A stretch of DNA of 6,668 nucleotides from Bordetella parapertussis. GTDB lineage: Bacteria > Pseudomonadota > Gammaproteobacteria > Burkholderiales > Burkholderiaceae_C. Numbering within the stretch: position 1 is the stretch's first letter; each line of letters starts with the position of its first letter. The translations under genes were made by a program, and so were the position numbers. Shown one piece after another: positions 1 through 6,668 of the stretch. The stretch is from contig CAMDIP010000073.1 in NCBI GenBank assembly GCA_945899335.1, forward strand, positions 1-6,668. Direction: 5' to 3'. The notes beneath the pieces were generated by a model. It saw only the letters and a program-made list of their open reading frames with translations. It did no database searches and was not told the origin of the DNA.

Positions 1-103
1 AGCCGTGTTTTTCGCCGCTCATGTCCACCTTGTCACCTGCTTTGAAAATCACAAACAGCGCCAAAGCCGCAAACGCCACGAATCCCAATGCAATTTTCCA
101 CAT
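1..103 (-). CDS. Small membrane-anchored protein, N-terminal part
   Basis: The first 34 codons of a minus-strand gene are visible; the rest lies beyond the left edge. Translation begins MWKIALGFVAFAALALFVIF, a run of about 18 hydrophobic residues after a single lysine, then a polar stretch (KAGDKVDMSGEKHG). This is the pattern of a signal anchor or single transmembrane helix with the remainder probably outside the cytoplasmic membrane. The start is well supported: a GAGGAGAT ribosome-binding site (bases 111-118 on the minus strand) lies seven bases before the ATG. I do not recognise a named family, and no function can be given. It is transcribed divergently from argH across a 111-base gap. 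Small hydrophobic proteins of this kind near argH are familiar to me from Burkholderiales, but that is recollection, not something checked here. Confidence 0.75.
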   Translation of the reverse strand, partial: MWKIALGFVAFAALALFVIFKAGDKVDMSGEKHG

Positions 104-214
104 GATGTTTATCTCCTCAATAAATGGTTTCCCAGACAAGGGTTATGGAATGAATTTTGCACTGCGGGCCTATGGTTTGGCTTACAAGTCAAAGACCGCA
201 CCTAAAATGCCTGC
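104..214. promoter_or_regulatory. Divergent intergenic region, small membrane protein / argH
   Basis: These 111 bases must carry the promoters of both divergent genes. On the plus strand a TAAAAT box (203-208, five of six matches to the sigma-70 -10 consensus) lies six bases before the argH ATG, with TTGGCT (177-182) as a poor, too-distant -35 candidate. No Shine-Dalgarno sequence precedes argH. On the minus strand only the strong ribosome-binding site of the small membrane gene is clear; a TTGACT hexamer (complement of 187-192) has no good -10 partner. No operator-like inverted repeat such as an ArgR box is evident by eye. Confidence 0.4.
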
Positions 215-1633
<1,419 letters not shown>

Positions 1634-1744
1634 AGCGCTATAACCGCTTGCCCCATAAGGAATACGCTTAGTTCCACAAAAAGGTTTCTCACTAGAATGG
1701 GTCTTATATAAGAGAAAAACCTCAAACCTTTTCTGGAGACAACC
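1634..1744 (+). promoter_or_regulatory. Promoter region of the acyl-CoA ligase with inverted repeat and palindrome
   Basis: This gap between argH and the ligase is clearly richer in A/T than its surroundings. It contains a perfect 12-base palindrome TCTTATATAAGA (1702-1713), which overlaps TATA-like -10 candidates (TATATA 1705-1710, TATAAG 1707-1712). The palindrome is enclosed by a perfect 9-base inverted repeat, AAAAGGTTT (1679-1687) and AAACCTTTT (1724-1732). A weak -35 candidate TTTCTC lies at 1685-1690, 16 bases before TATAAG. GGAG (1735-1738) is a good ribosome-binding site six bases before the ligase ATG. Just after argH, AAGCG/CGCTT (1633-1637, 1645-1649) can form a 5-bp hairpin, but no T tract follows, so I do not call a terminator. 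The separate promoter suggests the ligase is not simply co-transcribed with argH. Confidence 0.4.
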
Positions 1745-3427
1745 ATGACTTCCCCCGCTACTTCTGTGCTGGAATGTATTTACCAGCATGAAAAAAATCT
1801 CGCTGACAAAATATTCCTGACCCAACCCGTGGGTGGCGGCAAAGTGCTGGACTACACCTGGGCGCAAACGGTGGACCAATCGCGCCGCATGGCAGCGCAC
1901 TTGAAAACCTTGGGACTGCCCCATGGCGCCAAAGTGGCCCTGCTATCTAAAAACTGCGCACACTTTTTCATGGCTGAAATGGCGATTTGGATGGCGGGTT
2001 ACACCACCGTCGCCATCTTCCCCACGGAAAGCGCTGATACGGTGAAATTTGTTTTACAGCACAGCGAATCCAGCCTTTTGTTTGTCGGCAAGCTCGATGA
2101 ATGGCACAAACAAGCACCCGGTGTGCCAGAAAGCATGCCCCGCATTGCTTTGCCTTTGGCACCCGCGACACCTTATGACAGTTGGGACGCCATCACTGCT
2201 CGCACCCAGCCCTTGCAAGGTGATGTGCTGCGCGACGACAACGACTTGGCCATGATCATTTACACCTCGGGTTCCACCGGTCAGCCCAAAGGTGCGATGC
2301 ACAACTTTGCGCGCATCAGCGAGGTGGGTCACGGCATTGCAAAACGCATCAACGACAGCTTGGGCTATGACCGCGACCACCGCATGTTGTCTTACCTGCC
2401 ACTGGCGCATGTGTTCGAACGTGCGTGGGCTGAAACCGTGGCGCTTGTCCATGGTCGCATTCACATGTATTTCGCTGAAAGCTTGGATACCTTCATTCAA
2501 GACTTGAACCGCGCACAGCCCACGATTTTTGTGTCGGTGCCACGCCTTTGGCTGAAGTTTCAGCAAGGTGTGTTTGCCAAAATGCCGGCTAAAAAACTCA
2601 ACCTGCTGTTGTCCCTGCCCTTCATTGGCAAGGTGGTGGCTAAGAAGGTCCTCACAGGTTTGGGTTTGGACAAAGTGGAAATGGCTGGCAGTGGCTCAGC
2701 GCCCTTACCGCCCGACCTGATTCGCTGGTATCGGCGCATTGGCTTGAATTTGGTCGAGGGCTACGCCATGACCGAGGACTTTGCGTATTCGCACAGTTCC
2801 GACGAAACCTATAACGAACCTGGCTATGTCGGTATTCCTTATGAAGGCGTGCAAGTGCGCATCAGCGACGAAGGCGAAATTCTCATCAAGTCACCAGGTC
2901 AAATGGTGGGCTATTACAAACGCCCGGACCTCGATGCGGAATCCTTCACCGCTGATGGGTTCTTCAAGACTGGCGATTTAGGTTCGCGTCGCCCCGATGG
3001 GCAACTCAAAATCACTGGACGCTTGAAAGAATTGTTCAAGACCAGCAAAGGCAAGTACGTCGCGCCTGCGCCGATTGAAAACCTGTTGAATGCACACCCC
3101 ATGATCGAGTTGTCCATGGTGTCGGGTTCGGGCTTCGAATCAGCGTATGCCTTGGTGGTTTTGGCTGAAGACCTGCGCCCCAAACTCAAGCAAAGCGATG
3201 TCCGCTCTGAAGTTGAAAAAGCCTTGGCCGACTTGCTGGCCGAAGTCAACCAAGGAATTGCGGACTACGAGCGCTTGAAAATGTTGGTAGTGGCTTCAGA
3301 GCCTTGGAGCATTGAAAACGGTTGCCTCACGCCCACGATGAAAATCAAACGCAGTCGCATTGAATACGCAGTGCAACACCAGTTGGACAACTGGTATGCC
3401 AGCAGAAGCAACGTCATTTGGTCCTAA
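1745..3427 (+). CDS. AMP-binding acyl-CoA synthetase, long-chain (FadD15/ACSL-like) type
   Basis: A 560-residue adenylate-forming enzyme that should activate a carboxylic acid with ATP and then transfer it to coenzyme A. The ANL superfamily motifs appear in order: phosphate-binding loop IIYTSGSTGQPKG at residues 171-183, YLPLAHVFER at 217-226, EGYAMTE at 338-344 (adenine/acyl-AMP site), TGDLG at 409-413, hinge segment GRLKELFKTSKGKYVAP at 425-441, and LTPTMKIKR at 528-536, whose K533 fits the C-terminal adenylation lysine. YLPLAHVFER, the hinge form and the LTPT-K-K-R tail match the long-chain acyl-CoA synthetase branch rather than acetyl-CoA synthetase or benzoate-CoA ligase. The chain is somewhat shorter than typical members (about 600). 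There is no signal peptide or obvious membrane span, so it is probably cytoplasmic or peripheral. The start follows a GGAG site at 1735-1738. Substrate chain length cannot be read from sequence; fatty acids are the likeliest. Its stop codon overlaps that of the convergent transporter gene. Confidence 0.9.
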   Translation: MTSPATSVLECIYQHEKNLADKIFLTQPVGGGKVLDYTWAQTVDQSRRMAAHLKTLGLPHGAKVALLSKNCAHFFMAEMAIWMAGYTTVAIFPTESADTVKFVLQHSESSLLFVGKLDEWHKQAPGVPESMPRIALPLAPATPYDSWDAITARTQPLQGDVLRDDNDLAMIIYTSGSTGQPKGAMHNFARISEVGHGIAKRINDSLGYDRDHRMLSYLPLAHVFERAWAETVALVHGRIHMYFAESLDTFIQDLNRAQPTIFVSVPRLWLKFQQGVFAKMPAKKLNLLLSLPFIGKVVAKKVLTGLGLDKVEMAGSGSAPLPPDLIRWYRRIGLNLVEGYAMTEDFAYSHSSDETYNEPGYVGIPYEGVQVRISDEGEILIKSPGQMVGYYKRPDLDAESFTADGFFKTGDLGSRRPDGQLKITGRLKELFKTSKGKYVAPAPIENLLNAHPMIELSMVSGSGFESAYALVVLAEDLRPKLKQSDVRSEVEKALADLLAEVNQGIADYERLKMLVVASEPWSIENGCLTPTMKIKRSRIEYAVQHQLDNWYASRSNVIWS

Positions 3428-4599
3428 GCTTTGGGGTGAGGAGACAGGCCCCAAGCAATGCCACCCGCCACCAAGCCCCAAAAAGCCGCACCAATTCCCC
3501 ACAAGCTAAAGCCCGAAGCCGTCACTAAAAATGTGATTAAGGCGGGTTCACGGGTAGAAATATCTTGCAGTGAATTGGCCAAGGCGTTGGCAATCGTGCC
3601 AAACAAGGCCAAACCCGCAATCACCATCACCAACGCTTTGGGCAAAGCTGCAAACAGGCTGACGACCGAGGCACCCGCCAAGCCCATCAAAATATAAAAC
3701 ATACCTGCGCTCATGGCGGCGGTATAGCGTTTGGCTTTATCGGCATGGGCTTCTTCGCTCGAGCAAATAGAGGCGGTGATGGCTGCCAAATTCAGGGCAA
3801 ATGCACCAAACGGCGCCAGCAACACATTCACCACACCTATCCAGCCCATGACGGGCGACAGCGGCGGCGCATAGCCGTGCGCCTTCATGGCCGCCACGCC
3901 AGGAATGTTTTGTGCAGCCATGGTAATGATGAACAAAGGCAAAGCCATGCCAATCAATGCGGCCACGCTGAATGAGGGCGTCACCCACACCGGTTGCGCC
4001 CATTGCCAATCGATGCTTTGCCAATGCACATCGCCTTGCCATGCCGCCATCGCTGTACCTGCCAACAAAGACAAGACCACGGCATAGCGCGGTTGCCAGC
4101 GTCTGGCCATTAAATACACCACTGTCATCAGCAGTGGCAAGGGCCATTGCTGCGACATGGTGACAAACACGTCCAAGCCCAAACGCAGCAATACACCCGC
4201 CAACATGCCAGCAGCCAGCGGCAAAGGAATGCGGTGCATAAAGCGCTCGAACACACCGCTGAAACCCACCGCCATCACCAACAAGGACGACACCACGAAA
4301 GCGCCCACCACCTCGGCCATGGGCATCCCACTGGCGGCAGTGATCAACATGGCCGCACCGGGCGTAGACCAAGCCGTGACCACCGGCTGTTTATAGCGCC
4401 AAGACAGAGCAAAGCAGGTGATGCCCATGCCCAAGCCCAAAGCCCATATCCAAGAAGCCATCTGCTCGGCATTGGCACCCGCTGACTGCGCTGCATGAAA
4501 CACCACCGCCACCGAACTGGTAAAGCCCACCATCACCGTCACCGCGCCTGCAAACACAGTAGAGACGGAAACATCTTTAAAGAAGGACATGCGTGGCAT
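3424..4599 (-). CDS. benE: BenE-family proton-coupled transporter (benzoate/H+ symporter family)
   Basis: A 391-residue, very hydrophobic inner-membrane protein with about a dozen predicted membrane-spanning stretches, matching BenE-family length (about 390). Recognisable family segments are VGFTSSVAVVF near residue 24, AWSTPGAAMLI at 76-86, FIITMAAQNIPGVAAMK at 223-239, and LNLAAITASICSSEEAH at 269-285. The characterised member, Acinetobacter BenE, imports benzoate with protons. No aromatic-ring catabolic genes lie nearby, so the true substrate here is open; the symbol denotes the family. The ATG at 4599 is chosen; an in-frame GTG at 4602 and an ATG at 4590 (MSFFKDV) are alternatives, and none has a clear Shine-Dalgarno sequence. 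A terminator-like hairpin and T tract end only six bases before the chosen ATG, which suggests regulation by premature termination or a start at 4590. The stop (TAG) overlaps the ligase stop on the other strand. The gene is divergent from the hydroxy-acid dehydrogenase. Confidence 0.9.
   Translation of the reverse strand: MPRMSFFKDVSVSTVFAGAVTVMVGFTSSVAVVFHAAQSAGANAEQMASWIWALGLGMGITCFALSWRYKQPVVTAWSTPGAAMLITAASGMPMAEVVGAFVVSSLLVMAVGFSGVFERFMHRIPLPLAAGMLAGVLLRLGLDVFVTMSQQWPLPLLMTVVYLMARRWQPRYAVVLSLLAGTAMAAWQGDVHWQSIDWQWAQPVWVTPSFSVAALIGMALPLFIITMAAQNIPGVAAMKAHGYAPPLSPVMGWIGVVNVLLAPFGAFALNLAAITASICSSEEAHADKAKRYTAAMSAGMFYILMGLAGASVVSLFAALPKALVMVIAGLALFGTIANALANSLQDISTREPALITFLVTASGFSLWGIGAAFWGLVAGGIAWGLSPHPKA
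3428..3456. other. Hairpin at the convergent gene junction
   Basis: GCTTTGGGG (3428-3436) can pair with CCCCAAGC (3449-3456), leaving one bulged T and a 12-base loop. It starts immediately after the ligase stop codon and lies within the last codons of the transporter gene. No T tract follows on the plus strand (AATGCC comes next), and none follows on the minus strand, so it is not a canonical intrinsic terminator. It could still slow or end transcription from the ligase side, or protect its mRNA 3' end. It may equally be an accident of the coding sequence. Confidence 0.3.
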
Positions 4600-4602
4600 C
4601 AC

Positions 4603-4724
4603 TATGAAAAGAAAACCCGCATCCTATCGCTGACCGCGATAGCGGGCTTCACGATGGTGAATCTTGGCGACAGGCTTGATAACTGACAGAGGCTAACATC
4701 AGGCCAGTTTGATCAGGAGCTTCC
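4603..4724. promoter_or_regulatory. Divergent control region between the BenE transporter and hydroxy-acid dehydrogenase
   Basis: These 122 bases must hold the promoters of both divergent genes. Besides the minus-strand terminator-like hairpin, a 5-bp inverted repeat TTCAC-GATG-GTGAA (4648-4661) is visible and could be an operator half-site pair or simply a small stem. ATCAGG occurs twice as a direct repeat (4698-4703 and 4712-4717); the second copy runs into the AGGAG ribosome-binding site (4715-4719), five bases before the dehydrogenase ATG. I could not identify a convincing -35/-10 pair for either direction. No LldR-like or FadR-like palindrome was evident. Confidence 0.4.
4606..4646 (-). 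terminator. Terminator-like hairpin with T tract in the leader of the BenE transporter
   Basis: Read on the minus strand, an 11-base 5' arm CCCGCTATCGC (4646-4636) is followed by a 5-base loop (GGTCA), then GCGATA, an unpaired GGAT, and GCGGG (4620-4616). Directly after this comes TTTTCTTTTC (4615-4606). This gives 6 inner and 5 GC-rich outer base pairs plus a T-rich run, the form of a Rho-independent terminator. The T tract ends six bases before the transporter ATG. No minus-strand gene precedes it here, so it would act as a leader attenuator or be left over from a former neighbour. The 5' arm also allows an alternative hairpin, CCGC(TATC)GCGG, mutually exclusive with the full stem. On the plus strand only CTT follows the stem, so termination in that direction should be weak. 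Confidence 0.5.
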
Positions 4725-5876
4725 ATGACCGTCATCACCCATATTGCAGACCTTCAAGCCTTGGCAAAAAAGCGTGTGCCCAAAATGTTCTATGACTACG
4801 CTGATTCAGGCAGTTGGACTGAAAGTACCTACCGCGCCAATGAAGATGATTTTCAAAAAATCAAATTTCGCCAACGCGTGGCAGTCAATATGGAAGGCCG
4901 CAACACTGCCACCACCATGATTGGCCAAGACGCCGCCATGCCTGTGGCGATTGCGCCTACTGGCATGATTGGTATGCAACATGCTGATGGCGAGATTTTG
5001 GCGGCACGTGCGGCGAAAAAGTTTGGCATCCCCTTTACCTTGTCCACCATGAGCATTTGCTCAATTGAAGATGTGGCCCAACATGCAGGGGCCGGTTTTT
5101 GGTTTCAGCTCTATGTTATGCGCGACCGCGAGTTTGTGGCTCGCTTGATTGAACGCGCCAAAGTGGCAGGTTGCTCGGCTTTGGTCTTGACCTTGGACTT
5201 GCAAATTTTGGGTCAACGCCACAAGGACATCAAAAACGGTTTGTCTGCGCCGCCCAAACCCACCATCACCAACCTTATCGACCTGATGACCAAGCTCCAA
5301 TGGTGCAAGGGCATGTTGGGTACCCAGCGGCGCCAGTTTGGCAATATCGTCGGTCATGTGCAAGGCATCAATGACATGAGTTCGCTGGGCGAGTGGACCA
5401 GCCGCCAATTCGACCCCACACTCAATTGGGCCGATGTCGAATGGGTGAAAAAGCTTTGGGGCGGCAAACTCATATTAAAAGGCATTCAAGACGTGGAGGA
5501 CGCTCGCTTGGCGGTACAAAGCGGCGCGGATGCCCTCATCGTTTCCAACCACGGTGGACGTCAATTGGACGGCGCTGAATCCAGCATCAATGCTTTGCCT
5601 GCCATCGTCGAATCTGTGGGCAAAGACATTGAAGTACACATGGACGGCGGTATTCGAAGCGGCCAAGATGTGCTCAAAGCCAAAGCATTGGGCGCACAAG
5701 GTGTGTACATTGGCCGCGCCATGCTCTATGGCGTGGGCGCCATGGGAGAAGAAGGCGTCACCAAAGCTTTGCAAATCATCCAGAACGAACTCTCATTGAG
5801 CATGGCGTTTTGCGGTCATACCAATATCAACACGGTCAACCGCGACATCTTGCTGCCTGGAACTTTCCCCCGCTAA
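4725..5876 (+). CDS. lldD: FMN-dependent alpha-hydroxy-acid dehydrogenase, L-lactate dehydrogenase (LldD) type
   Basis: A 383-residue single-domain TIM-barrel flavoenzyme of the glycolate oxidase / L-lactate dehydrogenase / mandelate dehydrogenase family, oxidising an L-2-hydroxy acid to the 2-oxo acid. Active-site elements can be matched to glycolate oxidase: FYDYADSG near residue 22 with Y25, WFQLYVMRDR at 126-135 with Y130, FMN-contacting K252 in LKG, the signature SNHGGRQLDG at 274-283 with catalytic base H276 and substrate-binding R279, and MDGGIRSGQDV at 306-316 with R311 for the FMN phosphate. The length is close to E. coli LldD (396), which feeds electrons to quinone; the missing C-terminal tail resembles other Burkholderiales members. 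Lactate is the likeliest substrate, but glycolate or mandelate cannot be excluded, so the symbol is tentative. AGGAG at 4715-4719 supports the ATG at 4725. dinB follows 19 bases after the stop, so the two may share a transcript. Confidence 0.9.
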   Translation: MTVITHIADLQALAKKRVPKMFYDYADSGSWTESTYRANEDDFQKIKFRQRVAVNMEGRNTATTMIGQDAAMPVAIAPTGMIGMQHADGEILAARAAKKFGIPFTLSTMSICSIEDVAQHAGAGFWFQLYVMRDREFVARLIERAKVAGCSALVLTLDLQILGQRHKDIKNGLSAPPKPTITNLIDLMTKLQWCKGMLGTQRRQFGNIVGHVQGINDMSSLGEWTSRQFDPTLNWADVEWVKKLWGGKLILKGIQDVEDARLAVQSGADALIVSNHGGRQLDGAESSINALPAIVESVGKDIEVHMDGGIRSGQDVLKAKALGAQGVYIGRAMLYGVGAMGEEGVTKALQIIQNELSLSMAFCGHTNINTVNRDILLPGTFPR

Positions 5877-5895
5877 GCTTTTTCCTTCCGTCTTC

Positions 5896-6668
5896 ATGGC
5901 CTTGTTGCGCCGCATTGCCCACTTGGACATGGACGCTTTTTATGCGTCGGTGGAGTTGCTTCGCTACCCCCAGCTCAAAGGCTTGCCAGTGGTCATCGGC
6001 GGTGGGCGCAGACGGGAAGACGATTTGTTGGCGCGAATGCGAGTCTTACAACCTGAACGCGAATGGACCACTGCTGTCCATTTGAGTGAGATACCGGTCG
6101 ATGTTTTTCCACGCTTGACCAGCTATACAGGGCGCGGTGTCATCACCACCGCCACCTATGCCGCACGGGCATTTGGTGTGGGCTCGGCCATGGGCGTGAT
6201 GAAGGCTGCGAAACTGTGTCCCGACGCGATTTTGTTACCAGTAGATTTTGACCAATACCGTTTTTATTCCAGAGCTTTCAAAGACATCGTCGCCGACATC
6301 GCGCCTGTGGTGGAAGACCGAGGTGTGGACGAAATCTACATTGACTTCACCGAAGTGCCTGGTGGTCAGCGCGATGGTGGCAAGGCCTTGGCACGTTTGA
6401 TTCAAAAAACCATTACGGACCAAACTGGCCTGACTTGCTCGATTGGTGTGGCACCCAACAAGCTGTTGGCCAAGATGGCGAGCGAGTTAAACAAACCCAA
6501 CGGTATTTCCATCCTTTACGCGCAAGATTTAGAGAGCAAAATTTGGCCGCTGTCATGCCGCAAGATCAACGGCATTGGCCCCAAGGCAGAAGCCAAACTT
6601 CAAGCGCAGGGTATTCACACCATTGGCGATTTGGCAGCCAAAGATTTAGATTGGCTGAAAAGCGAATT
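5896..6668 (+). CDS. dinB: DNA polymerase IV (Y-family translesion polymerase), N-terminal 257 residues
   Basis: An error-prone polymerase that copies across damaged template bases. The frame is open from the ATG at 5896 to the right edge, so the C-terminal little-finger domain and beta-clamp motif are not seen. Present are the palm motif HLDMDAFYASVE at residues 9-20 (catalytic D11, steric-gate aromatic at Y16), GRGVITTATYAARAFGV at 79-95 (fingers), VDEIYID at 144-150 with catalytic D145 and E146, TGLTCSIGVAPNKLLAKMASELNKP at 177-201, and the helix-hairpin-helix INGIGPKAEAKL at 224-235. Compared with E. coli DinB there are about 35-40 extra residues (roughly 40-78) between the IGGGRRR strand and the fingers; I recall similar insertions in other Burkholderiales Pol IV proteins. 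No Shine-Dalgarno sequence is clear before the ATG, but the start must lie upstream of H9. No LexA-type CTG-N10-CAG box is evident; translation may be coupled to the preceding gene. Confidence 0.93.
   Translation, partial: MALLRRIAHLDMDAFYASVELLRYPQLKGLPVVIGGGRRREDDLLARMRVLQPEREWTTAVHLSEIPVDVFPRLTSYTGRGVITTATYAARAFGVGSAMGVMKAAKLCPDAILLPVDFDQYRFYSRAFKDIVADIAPVVEDRGVDEIYIDFTEVPGGQRDGGKALARLIQKTITDQTGLTCSIGVAPNKLLAKMASELNKPNGISILYAQDLESKIWPLSCRKINGIGPKAEAKLQAQGIHTIGDLAAKDLDWLKSE

Noticed and set aside
3737..4372. Minus-strand 211-codon frame overlapping the BenE transporter in another frame
   Set aside because: It is a shadow frame of the transporter, which has clear membrane-protein family motifs in its own frame.
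4604..4633. Nine-codon plus-strand frame (MKRKPASYR) as a leader peptide for the dehydrogenase
   Set aside because: No ribosome-binding site, far from the dehydrogenase start, and the bases are better explained by the minus-strand hairpin and T tract.
5870..5895. AAGCTT followed by T-rich bases after the dehydrogenase as a terminator
   Set aside because: There is no stable stem before the T run; AAGCTT alone cannot form a terminator hairpin.
5810..6085. Plus-strand 91-codon frame across the dehydrogenase/dinB junction
   Set aside because: It conflicts with two strongly supported genes and shows no recognisable protein features; it includes dinB read in the wrong frame.

Overview
This window looks like ordinary chromosomal DNA from a betaproteobacterium, most likely of the family Comamonadaceae (a Limnohabitans- or Polaromonas-like freshwater relative). 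I infer this from three things: moderate-to-high GC with codon use typical of that group, the sequence character of argH and the FMN-dependent hydroxy-acid oxidase, and a DinB with the insertion I associate with Burkholderiales. The assignment is by recall, not by a database search. I see no mobile elements, tRNAs, rRNAs, CRISPR arrays or phage genes. Genes cover nearly the whole window, and no gene-free stretch reaches 300 bases.

Layout: (1) At the left edge, the first 34 codons of a small single-membrane-span protein run leftward off the window. (2) Divergent from it, argH (argininosuccinate lyase, last step of arginine synthesis) runs rightward from 215. (3) After a 111-base gap with an A/T-rich, repeat-containing promoter region comes an AMP-binding acyl-CoA ligase of the long-chain type, also rightward. 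(4) A BenE-family secondary transporter lies tail-to-tail with the ligase; their stop codons overlap by four bases. (5) Between the transporter and the next gene is a divergent control region of about 125 bases. It holds a GC-rich hairpin followed by a T-rich tract on the minus strand, ending just before the transporter start codon. (6) An FMN-dependent alpha-hydroxy-acid (L-lactate type) dehydrogenase runs rightward. (7) Nineteen bases later a DNA polymerase IV (dinB) begins and runs off the right edge; 257 codons are visible.

The genes do not form one obvious pathway. The transporter, ligase and hydroxy-acid dehydrogenase could all handle organic acids, which fits a carboxylic-acid-using heterotroph, but the link is circumstantial. 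I found no undescribed multi-gene system. The most interesting non-coding signal is the terminator-like hairpin directly in front of the BenE transporter, followed by the possibly leaderless start of argH and the palindrome in front of the acyl-CoA ligase.
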